64,000 nucleotides of DNA from Cellulomonas palmilytica (GCF_021590045.1 NZ_CP062221.1:1488001-1552000); one strand, 5' to 3'; shown: positions 1-9,664, counted from the stretch's first letter. Notes: a model not told the origin generated them from the letters alone. A program made the numbers and translations.

Positions 1-1940
1 CCGCGACCGTCGTCCTGCAGGCCGACTTCGAGGACGGCCTCGACGGCTGGACGGGACGCGGCGCCGCGACCGTCGCGCTGTCGACCCAGGGCGCGCGCGG
101 GACGCAGAGCCTGCTGGCGACCGGCCGTGCGGAGTCGTGGAACGGCGCCTCGGTCGACGTGACCGACACGTTCGAGCCCGGCGTCACCCACCAGGTCTCG
201 CTGTGGCTGCGCCTGCCCGCCACGGGCAGCGGCTACGCCGACCTGCGCGTCTCCGCGCAGCGGGACATCGACGGCACGTCGTCGTACGAGACCATCGCCA
301 CGGCCACGGGCGTCACGAGCGGCTCGTGGACGCAGGTCAGCGCGAGCTACACGCCGGGGCTGTTCGACACCGCGTCCCTGTACGTCGAGTCGACGTCGTC
401 GCTCACGGACTTCCTCGTCGACGACGTGACCGTCACGACCGAGAAGGTGCGGCCCGACCTGTCGCTCCCGCAGCTCGACGAGACGCTCGAGCCGTGGTTC
501 CCGTTCGGCATCGCGGTCGAGCCGGCCGACGTGCTCGCGGGCCGCGGCGAGCTCGTCGCGCACCACGCCGCGCAGATCACGCCGGGCAACCAGATGAAGC
601 CCGACGCGATCCAGCCCACCGAGGGCACGTTCCGGTTCGGCCCCGCCGACCAGCTCGTGGACTTCGCCGTCGAGCACGGGCAGCGCGTCTACGGCCACAC
701 CCTGGTGTGGCACCAGCAGACGCCCGACTGGTTCTTCCAGCGGGACGGCGCCGCGCTCACGACGAGCTCGGCCGACCAAGCGCTGCTGCGCTCGCGGCTG
801 AAGGCGCACATCGAGGCCATCGCGGACCACTACCGCACCACGTACGGCGAGTTCGGCACAACGGGCAACCCGATCTTCGCGTTCGACGTGGTCAACGAGG
901 TCATCGACGAGAACCAGAGCGACGGCCTGCGCCGCAGCGAGTGGTACCGGATCCTCGGGTCGTCCTACATCGCCGACGCGTTCCGCTACGCGCGCGACGC
1001 GTTCGGTCCCGACGTGCTGCTGTTCATCAACGACTACAACAGCGAGTACCCGAACAAGCGCGCCCCGTACCTCGCGCTCGTGAAGTCGCTGCTCGCGCAG
1101 GGCGTGCCGGTCGACGGCGTGGGCCACCAGCTGCACGTCGAGGTCGGGCGCTCGCTCGAGTACGTCGAGGGCACGATCAGCGCGTTCGAGGCGCTGCCGG
1201 TCACGCAGGCCGTCACCGAGCTCGACGTCTCGACCTACCAGCACGGCGGCGAGTCGTGGACGAACCCGCCTGCGGACCGGCTGCTGCAGCAGGCGTACTA
1301 CTACCGCGACCTCGTCGCGGTGCTCAAGCGGCACGCCTCGTCGTTCGAGTCCGTGACGGTCTGGGGCGTCGACGACTCGCGCACGTGGCTGCGTGCGGGC
1401 GCCGCGCCGCTGCTGTTCGACGGGCAGCTCCAGGCGAAGGACGCGTTCTGGGGCGTCGTCGACCCGTCCCGCATCGGCACGACGCCGACCGCCACCCCGA
1501 CACCGGACGAGACGCCGACGCCCGACGACACGCCGACGCCGGACGACACCCCGACGCCGGACGACACCCCGACGCCGGAGGAGACCCCGACGCCCGAGGA
1601 CACGCCCACGCCGGACCCCGCGGGCGCGTGCGCGGTGCGCTGGACGGCCAACGCGTGGAACACGGGCCTGACCGCGAACGTCCGGGTCACCAACACCGGC
1701 ACGACGACGCTCGACGGCTGGAGGCTGACGTTCACGTTCGGCGGCGGCCAGAAGGTCACGCAGGGCTGGAGCGCCGACTGGACGCAGTCCGGCACGACCG
1801 TCACCGCGACGAACGCGCCGTGGAACGGCCGGCTCGCGCCGGGTGCGAGCGTCGAGATCGGCTTCAACGCCTCCCACCCCGGGACGCCCACCACGCCGAC
1901 GGGCTTCGCGCTCGACGGCGCGGCGTGCACGGCCGGCTGA
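1..1940 (+). CDS. Secreted GH10 endo-1,4-beta-xylanase with N-terminal CBM4/9-like and C-terminal CBM2 (5' end outside window)
   Basis: Cleaves internal beta-1,4 xylan bonds outside the cell. About 645 residues are visible; the reading frame is open at the left edge, so the signal peptide and start lie upstream. Visible order: a jelly-roll module resembling CBM4/9 (about residues 1-145, with DFEDGLDGW and a D-DVTV ending), then a GH10 barrel (about 155-490) with WHQQTPDWFF, acid/base Glu in DVVNEVID and nucleophile Glu in TELDVS. Next comes a Thr-Pro-Asp/Glu linker (nt about 1485-1617) made of short tandem repeats, then a CBM2 cellulose-binding module (about 545-645) bounded by CAVRW and AACTAG. 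This layout is typical of Cellulomonas xylanases. Family assignment is secure; the exact N-terminal CBM family is less so. Confidence 0.93.
   Translation, partial: ATVVLQADFEDGLDGWTGRGAATVALSTQGARGTQSLLATGRAESWNGASVDVTDTFEPGVTHQVSLWLRLPATGSGYADLRVSAQRDIDGTSSYETIATATGVTSGSWTQVSASYTPGLFDTASLYVESTSSLTDFLVDDVTVTTEKVRPDLSLPQLDETLEPWFPFGIAVEPADVLAGRGELVAHHAAQITPGNQMKPDAIQPTEGTFRFGPADQLVDFAVEHGQRVYGHTLVWHQQTPDWFFQRDGAALTTSSADQALLRSRLKAHIEAIADHYRTTYGEFGTTGNPIFAFDVVNEVIDENQSDGLRRSEWYRILGSSYIADAFRYARDAFGPDVLLFINDYNSEYPNKRAPYLALVKSLLAQGVPVDGVGHQLHVEVGRSLEYVEGTISAFEALPVTQAVTELDVSTYQHGGESWTNPPADRLLQQAYYYRDLVAVLKRHASSFESVTVWGVDDSRTWLRAGAAPLLFDGQLQAKDAFWGVVDPSRIGTTPTATPTPDETPTPDDTPTPDDTPTPDDTPTPEETPTPEDTPTPDPAGACAVRWTANAWNTGLTANVRVTNTGTTTLDGWRLTFTFGGGQKVTQGWSADWTQSGTTVTATNAPWNGRLAPGASVEIGFNASHPGTPTTPTGFALDGAACTAG
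1485..1617 (+). repeat. Tandem-repeat linker coding TPTPDD/TPTPEE units
   Basis: About seven near-identical 15-18 bp units encode a Thr-Pro-Asp/Glu linker between the xylanase catalytic domain and CBM2. Such repeats change length easily by slippage and set the distance between the binding and catalytic modules. Confidence 0.85.
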
Positions 1941-2058
1941 TCGAGGGCTCGACGCGGGTGGCGTGACGCCGCCGCGGGTGCGTCGGGACACCGCCGTAGG
2001 ACATGCACACGCGTGTCCAGCGGACGGAGGTCCCGGCGCACCCGTCGTCGGACGCCAC

Positions 2059-2064
2059 TAGGGT
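2059..2064 (+). promoter_or_regulatory. Putative -10 hexamer (TAGGGT) for eno
   Basis: TAGGGT fits the actinobacterial TANNNT -10 pattern and lies 53 nt before the eno start, leaving a leader of about 45 nt that carries a ribosome site (AAGGAG, 2107-2112). No clear -35 is seen. Confidence 0.45.
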
Positions 2065-2066
2065 GA

Positions 2067-3398
<1,332 letters not shown>

Positions 3399-3434
3399 TC
3401 ACCTCAGCCTGAGCGGTCGGCGCACGCCGACCCC

Positions 3435-3470
3435 GAGGCCGGTCGTCCCCTTTCCGGGGCGACCGGCCTC
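3435..3470 (+). terminator. Hairpin terminator after eno
   Basis: An 11-bp stem (GAGGCCGGTCG with CGACCGGCCTC) continues, after a bulged T, into four C-G pairs around a TTTCC loop. There is no long T tract, as is common in very GC-rich actinobacteria. Confidence 0.75.
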
Positions 3471-3574
3471 TCGCGTTCCCGGCGCCGGCGTGCAGGTGGG
3501 GGATCGGTGAAGGAAGGCGCGCGGCGGCCGCGACGTCCCCGGCTCGCAGCCGCTCGCGGGGCAGAATCGGGCGC

Positions 3575-4408
3575 ATGTCAGCACCCCGCCGCCCGGTCGA
3601 CCCGCGTGCGGGCGTCCGCGACGGCGCGTCCGGCGCCCCACGCCCGGGAGCGACGGGTGTCTCGCGCACCGGGGCCGCGGGTGCTGCACGCACCGGGGCC
3701 ACGGGTGCCGCACGCACCGGTGGTGGAGCCCGGCCGGTCACGCCGGCCCGGGGCACCCGCTCGGCCGCGACCCCGTCCCGCGGCGTCCCGCGCGCCACGT
3801 CGCGGCCCGGCGCGACCCGCCCGGGCAACCGGGCGCCCTCGACGCCGCCGCGCGGCACTGCGCGGGCGGAACGCACGCGGGTCGAGCCGCCGCGCCTGTT
3901 CTCGGTGCGCGCGATCGTGCTGGGCTGCGTGCTGGTGCTGGCGTTCGTGCTGGTCTACCCGACGCTGCACACGTACCTGCGCCAGGAGGCCGACCTGCGC
4001 GAGCTGCGCGGCCAGGTCGCGGACGCGCGCGAGCGCAACGAGGACCTCGAGGCCGAGCTCGAGCGCTGGGACGACCCGGCGTTCGTCGCCGCCCAGGCGC
4101 GTGAGCGGCTGTCCTACGTGCTGCCGGGCGAGAAGGCGTACCGCGTGGTCGACCCGGAGACGGTCGAGGACCCGACCGCCGAGGTCGTCGTCCGCGACGC
4201 GCCCGTGGCGGGCACGCCGGAGGAACAGCCCTGGTACACGTCGGTCTGGGACTCGCTCGTCGTCGCGGGGGAGACGGACGACGACGGCGACCCGGCCACG
4301 GCCGAGGACGCGAAGGACGCGAAGCAGAAGGACACGAAGCAGAAGGACGCGAAGAAGGACCCTGCGGGGAAAGGGTCCGCGGAGCCCTCGTCCTCCGCGA
4401 AGCCCTGA
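3575..4408 (+). CDS. FtsB/DivIC-like septum formation initiator
   Basis: Single-pass division protein that in other bacteria bridges FtsL and FtsQ at the septum. 277 residues: a long Pro/Arg/Gly/Thr-rich cytoplasmic N-terminus (1-108) with repeated GATGAARTG-like stretches, one membrane segment (about 112-131), then a predicted coiled coil (about 133-170, RQEADLRELRGQVADARERNEDLEAELERW). The family motif follows: DPAFVAAQARERLSYVLPGE. The C-terminal tail is acidic, then Lys/Asp-rich (repeated KQKD). The tail and head are much longer than in E. coli FtsB (about 100 residues), as is common in Actinobacteria. It sits between eno and DUF501, the usual neighbourhood. Start ATG 3575. Confidence 0.85.
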   Translation: MSAPRRPVDPRAGVRDGASGAPRPGATGVSRTGAAGAARTGATGAARTGGGARPVTPARGTRSAATPSRGVPRATSRPGATRPGNRAPSTPPRGTARAERTRVEPPRLFSVRAIVLGCVLVLAFVLVYPTLHTYLRQEADLRELRGQVADARERNEDLEAELERWDDPAFVAAQARERLSYVLPGEKAYRVVDPETVEDPTAEVVVRDAPVAGTPEEQPWYTSVWDSLVVAGETDDDGDPATAEDAKDAKQKDTKQKDAKKDPAGKGSAEPSSSAKP

Positions 4409-4518
4409 CGACGCACCTGACGACGAGCGGCGGGCGCGCTCGGGAGGTCCGCTGCCCCGTGGCGGGACGACGCGCGCGCGCTGAGGGACAATGGATGCCC
4501 CCCGGACCAAGGAGTGAC

Positions 4519-5019
4519 GTGCCCACCACCGCATCGGACGTGACCGCCCACGACCTCGAGGTGCTCCACGAGCAGCTCGGCCGCCCCGCGCGCGGGGTGG
4601 TGGGTGTCGCGGCACGGTGCGTGTGCGGCCGCCCGCTCGTCGTGCGGACCGCCCCGCGGCTCGACGACGGCACGCCGTTCCCGACGCTGTACTACCTCAC
4701 GCACCCGCAGGCGGTCGCCGCGGTCAGCACGCTCGAGGCGTCGGGGCTGATGAAGGAGTGGACGCAGCGGCTCGCGGTCGACGCGGACCTCGCCGCGGCG
4801 TACCGCCACGCGCACGAGGCGTACCTCGCGGACCGTGAGGCGATCGGCCACGTGGCGGAGATCGCGGGCATCTCCGCGGGTGGCATGCCGACGCGCGTGA
4901 AGTGCCTGCACGTCCTCGTCGGGCACGCGCTCGCGGCGGGGCCGGGCGTGAACCCGTTCGGCGACGAGGCGCTCACGATGATCCGTGGGACGTGGCGCCC
5001 GGACCGCTGCACCTGCTGA
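4519..5019 (+). CDS. DUF501 domain protein
   Basis: 166 residues, function unknown. The family is recognised by RPARGVVGVAARCVCGRPLVVRT near the start and by PFPTLYYLTHP, which leads into a helical region with SAGGMPTRVKCLH and a C-terminal PDRCTC. The Cys pair (CVC) and the terminal CTC could bind metal, but this is inference. GTG 4519 was chosen because AAGGAG (4509-4514) is correctly spaced; an in-frame ATG at 4495 would add eight residues. The gene follows the FtsB-like gene and precedes ppx, a pattern kept across Actinobacteria, so a cell-cycle or housekeeping role is possible. Confidence 0.85.
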   Translation: MPTTASDVTAHDLEVLHEQLGRPARGVVGVAARCVCGRPLVVRTAPRLDDGTPFPTLYYLTHPQAVAAVSTLEASGLMKEWTQRLAVDADLAAAYRHAHEAYLADREAIGHVAEIAGISAGGMPTRVKCLHVLVGHALAAGPGVNPFGDEALTMIRGTWRPDRCTC

Positions 5020-5113
5020 CGGCGGTCCTTCCCGACGAGCGTGCCGCGAGCTCGGCGCGCCTGACGACGGGCGCGTTCCGGACACGGCCCGTGCGGGTGC
5101 GAGGATGTCCGCC

Positions 5114-6076
5114 GTGACGCGAGTGGCTGCCATCGACTGCGGGACGAACTCCATCCGGCTCCTGGTGGCGGACGTCGATCCCGCCGCGGGGACGCTGGTC
5201 GACCTCGACCGGCGTTCCGAGGTCGTCCGGCTCGGCCAGGGCGTGGACCGTACGGGCCGGCTCGCACCCGAGGCGCTCGAGCGCACGCTCGCCGCGACCG
5301 CGCGCTACGCGCGGATCAGCGCGGACCTCGGCGCGACGGCCGTCCGGTTCGTCGCGACGTCCGCGTCGCGTGACGCGGAGAACCGCGCGGACTTCGTCGA
5401 CGGCGTGCGCGCGCTGCTGGGCGTCGAGCCGGAGGTGGTCTCGGGTCAGGAGGAGGCGGCGCTGTCGTTCCGCGGCGCCACGGGCGTCGTCGCGGCGCAC
5501 CACCCGGGCCCGTACCTCGTCGTCGACCTGGGGGGCGGCTCGACCGAGCTCGTGCTGGGGGAGCGCGCGCCCGAGGCGGCCCTCTCGATGGACGTGGGCT
5601 GCGTGCGCCTCACCGAGCGGCACCTGCTGGGTGACCCGCCGTCCGACGACGAGCGCGCGGCCGCGCACCGGGACGTCGCGGCGGCGCTCGACGAGGCGGC
5701 GGCCGTGGTGCCCCTGGGGCGGGCGCGCACGCTCGTCGGGCTGGCCGGCTCCGTGACGACCGTGACGGCGCACGCGCTGCGCCTGCCGTCGTACCAGCCG
5801 GACCGGATCGACGGCGCCGTCCTGCCCACGGACACCGTGCTGGCCGCGTGCGAGGACCTCCTCGGCGCGACGCGCGAGCAGCGGGCGGCGCTCGGGTTCA
5901 TGCACCCCGGCCGCGTGGACGTGATCGGTGCCGGCGCGCTGGTGTGGCACGACGTCGTCGCACGGGTGCGCGACGAGGTCGCGGCGGCCGGTGGCGCGCT
6001 CGAGCACGTCGTGACGTCCGAGCACGACATCCTCGACGGCATCGCGTTCAGCGCCGCGGAGCGCGCCGCCCGCTGA
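5114..6076 (+). CDS. ppx: Ppx/GppA exopolyphosphatase family protein
   Basis: Releases phosphate from polyphosphate ends, or hydrolyses pppGpp. 320 residues with the actin-like (ASKHA) fold motifs: phosphate 1 loop AAIDCGTNSIRLLVADV, FVATSASRDAENRADF, VSGQEEAALSFRGA and phosphate 2 loop LVVDLGGGSTEL. The later GLAGSVTTVTAHAL segment is also typical. It is the short two-domain type without the C-terminal HD domain of E. coli Ppx, as usual in Actinobacteria. GTG 5114 is preferred over ATG 5105 because GAGGA (5101-5105) lies eight bases upstream of it. Ppx versus GppA activity cannot be told from sequence alone. Confidence 0.9.
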   Translation: MTRVAAIDCGTNSIRLLVADVDPAAGTLVDLDRRSEVVRLGQGVDRTGRLAPEALERTLAATARYARISADLGATAVRFVATSASRDAENRADFVDGVRALLGVEPEVVSGQEEAALSFRGATGVVAAHHPGPYLVVDLGGGSTELVLGERAPEAALSMDVGCVRLTERHLLGDPPSDDERAAAHRDVAAALDEAAAVVPLGRARTLVGLAGSVTTVTAHALRLPSYQPDRIDGAVLPTDTVLAACEDLLGATREQRAALGFMHPGRVDVIGAGALVWHDVVARVRDEVAAAGGALEHVVTSEHDILDGIAFSAAERAAR

Positions 6077-6136
6077 CCCTCGTCGGCCACCGTCCCGGCC
6101 CCGTCGTCGAGGAGGGGACCGGAACGCGGGGGTGCG

Positions 6137-6164
6137 CGTGGCGTCTACCTCGTGAAACGCCACG
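6137..6164. terminator. Inverted repeat downstream of ppx
   Basis: Perfect 8-bp arms CGTGGCGT and ACGCCACG separated by 12 nt, 60 bp after the ppx stop. It could be a weak terminator or a regulator site; there is no T tract. Confidence 0.4.
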
Positions 6165-6191
6165 TCTGAACCGTGTCACCTCTCGCGCATC

Positions 6192-6221
6192 TGTGACTGA
6201 CCTCACTGGAACCGGTACCAT
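6192..6221 (+). promoter_or_regulatory. Putative promoter with LacI-type operator before GH1 gene
   Basis: TGTGAC (6192-6197) and TACCAT (6216-6221), 18 bp apart, resemble -35 and -10 boxes. The spacer contains TGGAACCGGTACCA (6207-6220), a near-perfect dyad with the CG centre typical of LacI-family operators. Repressor binding here would block polymerase. Confidence 0.5.
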
Positions 6222-6286
6222 CCCACGGGTCGAACTGCCTGACGCCTCGCGGGGCCGGGTGGCACGATGTGCGGCAAATGCCGCTT

Positions 6287-6300
6287 TGGGAGCGTTTCCA
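6287..6300. promoter_or_regulatory. CebR/CelR-like operator
   Basis: TGGGAGCGTTTCCA matches 12 of 14 positions of the actinobacterial cellobiose-repressor box TGGGAGCGCTCCCA (from family knowledge). It lies 62 bp before the beta-glucosidase start, which supports cellobiose control. Confidence 0.6.
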
Positions 6301-6361
6301 TGGCCGGTCCCACCGGCTGCCGTTCCCTGTTGACCACGCCGCTCGACGAGGAGCTCCAGGG

Positions 6362-7882
6362 ATGGATCAGCCGAACCCGGCCGCGCCGAGCGGGCGGCTC
6401 GTCGCGCGCCGCACGGTGCTGGAGATGGGGTGCGGGCTCGTCGGCCTCGGCCTGCTCGGAGCGTGCACGGACCACGACCACGCGCCCGTCGACGACCGGA
6501 CGACCCCGGACGCGACCCCGACGGAATGGGTGGTGCCGGCCGAGCCGATGCGCTTCCCCGAGGGCTTCGTGTGGGGCTCGGCGACGTCCGCGTTCCAGGT
6601 CGAGGGCTCGACGACGGCCGACGGGCGCGGCGTGTCCATCTGGGACACGTTCGCGGCTCAGCCCGGCCGGATCGACGACGGCTCGGTCGCCGAGCCCACG
6701 GCGGACCAGTACCGCCGTTGGGAGTCGGACCTCGACCTCATGGTCGACCTGGGCCTGCAGGCGTACCGCTTCTCGATCTCGTGGCCGCGGATCGTGCCCA
6801 CCGGGTACCTGACCGGCGGCGGCGAGGTGAACCAGAAGGGCCTGGACCACTACCGGCGTCTGGTCGACGGGCTGCTCGACCGCGGCATGCACCCTGCGAT
6901 CACGCTGTACCACTGGGACCTCCCGCAGCCGCTGCAGGACGCGGGCGGCTGGGCGGTGCGCGACACCGCGGACCGGTTCGCGGACTACGCCGCGGTCGTG
7001 TTCGAGACGTTGCGGGACGTCGACGCCACGTGGCTGACGATCAACGAGCCCAAGACCACGGCGATGGTCGGCTACGCGGGCACGGAGCACGCGCCTGCCC
7101 TCGGGGACATCGACGCGGGGCTCGCGGCGGTCCACCACCAGCTGCTCGCGCACGGCAAGGCCGTGCGCGCGTTCCGGGAGATCGGCGGGCGCGGCGGCAT
7201 CGGCATCGCGCTCAACCTCATGCCCGTCTACGGCACGGCGGGTGCGGACGCCGCGGCGGACCGCCTCGACGCGGCCGAGAACCGCCTCTACCTCGACCCC
7301 GTCCTGCGCGGCTCGTACCCGGACGAGGCGGTGGGGGACAAGCCCGGCCAGCTGCACGGCGACCGGGCGAGGTTCGAGGCCCTCGTCCAGCCCGGCGACC
7401 TCGAGACGATCTCGCAGCCGTGCGACCTGCTCGCGGTCCAGTACTACGGCGTCGCGGGCATCGACAAGGCCGGCTCGTGGCTGCAGCTGTACCCGCCGTC
7501 GCCGGCCGGGTGGCAGCAGGTGCACGCCGAGGGTCTGTACGAGCTGCTCGTGCGGCTGCCCGCCGACTACCCGCGGGTCCCGCCGCTCGTCATCAGCGAG
7601 AACGGCATCCCGGACCCCGACGCGCAAGGGCAGATCGACGACCCGCAGCGCCTCGACTTCCTGCGCACGCACCTGCAGCAGGCGGCGCGTGCCGTCGCCG
7701 AGGGCGTGGACCTGCGGCAGTACTACGCGTGGTCGTTCGTGGACAACTTCGAGTGGGCGCGTGGCATGACGCAGCGGTGGGGCATCGTGCACGTCGACTA
7801 CGAGACGCAGCGCCGCACGCCGAAGTCGAGCGCCCACTGGTACGCGCAGGTGGTGCGCGCGAACGCGGTGCCTCCGGCGTAG
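6362..7882 (+). CDS. GH1 beta-glucosidase, predicted Tat-exported lipoprotein
   Basis: Hydrolyses cello-oligosaccharides or other beta-glucosides. 506 residues. The N-terminus carries a twin-arginine stretch (VARRTVLEM), a hydrophobic run and a lipobox LLGAC (Cys about 35), so the enzyme is probably anchored outside the membrane; most GH1 enzymes are cytoplasmic. The GH1 barrel follows: FPEGFVWGSATSAFQVEG, acid/base Glu in WLTINEPK (usually TFNEP), nucleophile Glu in VISENGI, and the C-terminal YYAWSFVDNFEWARG. ATG 6362 has GAGGAG (6348-6353) eight bases upstream. Two operator-like sites precede the gene. GH1 assignment is secure; export is inferred from the signal. Confidence 0.93.
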   Translation: MDQPNPAAPSGRLVARRTVLEMGCGLVGLGLLGACTDHDHAPVDDRTTPDATPTEWVVPAEPMRFPEGFVWGSATSAFQVEGSTTADGRGVSIWDTFAAQPGRIDDGSVAEPTADQYRRWESDLDLMVDLGLQAYRFSISWPRIVPTGYLTGGGEVNQKGLDHYRRLVDGLLDRGMHPAITLYHWDLPQPLQDAGGWAVRDTADRFADYAAVVFETLRDVDATWLTINEPKTTAMVGYAGTEHAPALGDIDAGLAAVHHQLLAHGKAVRAFREIGGRGGIGIALNLMPVYGTAGADAAADRLDAAENRLYLDPVLRGSYPDEAVGDKPGQLHGDRARFEALVQPGDLETISQPCDLLAVQYYGVAGIDKAGSWLQLYPPSPAGWQQVHAEGLYELLVRLPADYPRVPPLVISENGIPDPDAQGQIDDPQRLDFLRTHLQQAARAVAEGVDLRQYYAWSFVDNFEWARGMTQRWGIVHVDYETQRRTPKSSAHWYAQVVRANAVPPA

Positions 7883-8009
7883 GTCGCGCGACGGTCGCGC
7901 AGGCCGCCGCGGCCCCCCGAACGGGACTCGTGACGGTTTTCACAGGGCAGGTCGTCCCGATGTGCGCATCGTCACCGGGCGCGAAGGTGTCGGGCCCTGG
8001 ATGCGCGGA

Positions 8010-8015
8010 TACCGT
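8010..8015 (+). promoter_or_regulatory. Leaderless-type -10 (TACCGT) for ndh
   Basis: TACCGT ends six bases before ATG 8022 and no ribosome site is present, so transcription likely starts at or next to the start codon. Confidence 0.55.
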
Positions 8016-8021
8016 TGACGT

Positions 8022-9485
8022 ATGCCTCAGTCTGCCTCCACCACGGTCGCCGAGCCCGCGACCCCGGGTCGCCCCGCCAAGTCGCGCAAGGTCCCCCGGA
8101 TCGTCATCCTCGGTGGCGGCACCGTCGGCCTGTACTCGGCTCGTCGCCTCCGCAAGCGACTCGGCCGCCGCGAGGCCGCGATCGTCGTCGTCGACCCGCG
8201 CCCGTACATGACGTACGCGCCGTTCCTCCCCGAGGCGGCCGCCGGGTCGATCGACCCCCGCAACGTCGTCGCACCGCACCGTCGCGCCCTCAAGGGCGTC
8301 GACGTGCTGCAGGGCAAGGTCTCGCAGATCAACCACGCCGAGCGCACGGTCGAGATCACGCCCGAGGAGGGCGAGCCCTACTGGGTCACGTACGACCACC
8401 TGATCATCGGCCTCGGCTCCGTCGCGCGCACGCTGCCCATCCCGGGCCTCGCGGAGCAGGCGATCGGCTTCAAGAACGTCGAGGAGGCCATCGCCGTCCG
8501 CAACCACGTGCTCAACCGCATCGAGGTCGCGTCCTCGACGTGGGACCCCGAGCTGCGCCGGCGGATGCTGACGTTCGTCTTCGTCGGCGGCGGGTTCGCG
8601 GGCATCGAGGCGCTCGCCGAGCTCGAGGACATCGCGCGCTACACGATCGCGCACTACAAGCAGATCGAGCAGGACGAGCTGCGGTTCGTGCTCGTCGAGG
8701 GCAGCCCGCGCATCCTCCCCGAGGTGAGCGAGGAGCTCGGCGGCTACACGCTCGAGCAGCTGCGCAAGCGGCAGATCGAGATCCACCTGTCGACGTTCCT
8801 CAACTCGTGCGTCGACGGGCACATCGTCCTGTCGAACAAGGTCGAGTTCGACGCCGACACGATCGTGTGGACCGCGGGCGTCAAGGCCAACCCGGTGCTG
8901 CAGCAGTCCGACCTGCCGCTCGACACGATGGGCCGCGTGACCTGCAACGCCGCGCTCCAGGTGGTCGACGAGAACGGCGAGGTCGTGCCGGACGCGTACG
9001 CCGCGGGCGACTGCGCGGCCGTGCCGGACCTGTTCAACCCCGGCAAGTTCTGCCCGCCGAACGCGCAGCACGCGCTGCGGCAGGGCAACCACCTCGGCGA
9101 CAACCTGGCGCGCGTGCTCCGCTCGGCCGAGGTCACGGACTACTCGCACAAGAACATCGGCGCGGTCGCGTCCCTCGGCATGTACAAGGGCGTCGCGCAG
9201 ATGTTCGGCAAGATCAAGGTCCGCGGGTTCCTCGCGTGGGTCCTGCACCGCACGTACCACGTGTTCGCGATGCCGACCGTGAACCGCAAGCTGCGCATCA
9301 TGGCCGGCTGGACCGGGTCGCTGCTGCTGCGCCGCGAGGTCGTCCCGCTGGGCGCGCTGCACGACCCGCGCGCGGAGTTCCGTGCCGCGTCGGTGCCGCC
9401 GAAGCCGCGCGTCGTCGAGGAGAAGCCCGCCGACCCGGAGATCGCGGCCGCCGCGAAGAAGTCCTCCAAGAAGTCCGCGTCCTGA
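8022..9485 (+). CDS. ndh: Type II NADH dehydrogenase (NDH-2)
   Basis: Membrane-associated, non-proton-pumping oxidation of NADH with electron transfer to menaquinone. 487 residues with two Rossmann dinucleotide motifs: FAD site VILGGGTVGLYSARRL (about 26-41) and NADH site FVFVGGGFAGIEALAEL (about 186-202). TIVWTAGVKANP follows, then the second FAD motif DAYAAGDCAAVPDL. The C-terminal part (AWVLHRTYHVFAMPTVNRKLRIMAGW) resembles the membrane-attachment region of NDH-2. The last 40 residues are Lys/Ala/Pro-rich. It appears monocistronic, with a leaderless-type promoter and a strong hairpin after it. Confidence 0.92.
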   Translation: MPQSASTTVAEPATPGRPAKSRKVPRIVILGGGTVGLYSARRLRKRLGRREAAIVVVDPRPYMTYAPFLPEAAAGSIDPRNVVAPHRRALKGVDVLQGKVSQINHAERTVEITPEEGEPYWVTYDHLIIGLGSVARTLPIPGLAEQAIGFKNVEEAIAVRNHVLNRIEVASSTWDPELRRRMLTFVFVGGGFAGIEALAELEDIARYTIAHYKQIEQDELRFVLVEGSPRILPEVSEELGGYTLEQLRKRQIEIHLSTFLNSCVDGHIVLSNKVEFDADTIVWTAGVKANPVLQQSDLPLDTMGRVTCNAALQVVDENGEVVPDAYAAGDCAAVPDLFNPGKFCPPNAQHALRQGNHLGDNLARVLRSAEVTDYSHKNIGAVASLGMYKGVAQMFGKIKVRGFLAWVLHRTYHVFAMPTVNRKLRIMAGWTGSLLLRREVVPLGALHDPRAEFRAASVPPKPRVVEEKPADPEIAAAAKKSSKKSAS

Positions 9486-9506
9486 CGGTCCGCCCGTCAC
9501 GCGCTC

Positions 9507-9538
9507 GAGAGCCCCGGTCCACGCGGACCGGGGCTCTC
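9507..9538. terminator. Hairpin terminator between ndh and tRNA gene
   Basis: Perfect 14-bp stem GAGAGCCCCGGTCC / GGACCGGGGCTCTC with an ACGC loop. It lies between the convergent ndh and tRNA genes and could end both transcripts. Confidence 0.8.
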
Positions 9539-9545
9539 GTCGTCG

Positions 9546-9619
9546 TGCGCCCGGCGGGACTCGAACCCGCACTGAGCCGGGTTTAAGCCGGCCGCCTCTG
9601 CCGGTTGGGCTACGGGCGC
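9546..9619 (-). tRNA. Unusual class I tRNA with UAA anticodon
   Basis: The minus strand folds as a cloverleaf: 7-bp acceptor GCGCCCG / CGGGCGC, D-arm GCCC...GGC with AACCGGCAGA loop, anticodon stem GCCGG / CCGGC with loop CTTAAAC, 5-nt variable region TCAGT, T-arm GCGGG / CCCGC with loop TTCGAGT, and discriminator A. No CCA is encoded. The anticodon (9583-9585) is UAA, which would read Leu UUA. However, true bacterial tRNA-Leu are class II with a long variable arm, and this one has the short class I variable loop. The amino acid identity is therefore open. Confidence 0.85.
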
Positions 9620-9664
9620 GTGCGCGAGCATCCTCCCACCGGCCCCGCGCGCGCCGCAGCGGCC

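Noticed and set aside
1485..1617. Xylanase linker repeats as a CRISPR or mobile repeat
   Set aside because: They encode an ordinary Pro/Thr/Asp linker between catalytic and binding modules.
137..1966. Long Arg-rich reading frame overlapping the xylanase gene
   Set aside because: Low-complexity Arg/Ala shadow typical of high-GC DNA; the GH10 frame explains the region.
9546..9619. Ordinary tRNA-Leu(UAA) or a selenocysteine-type tRNA
   Set aside because: It lacks the long variable arm of both classes and has a 7-bp acceptor. It was kept as an unassigned tRNA.
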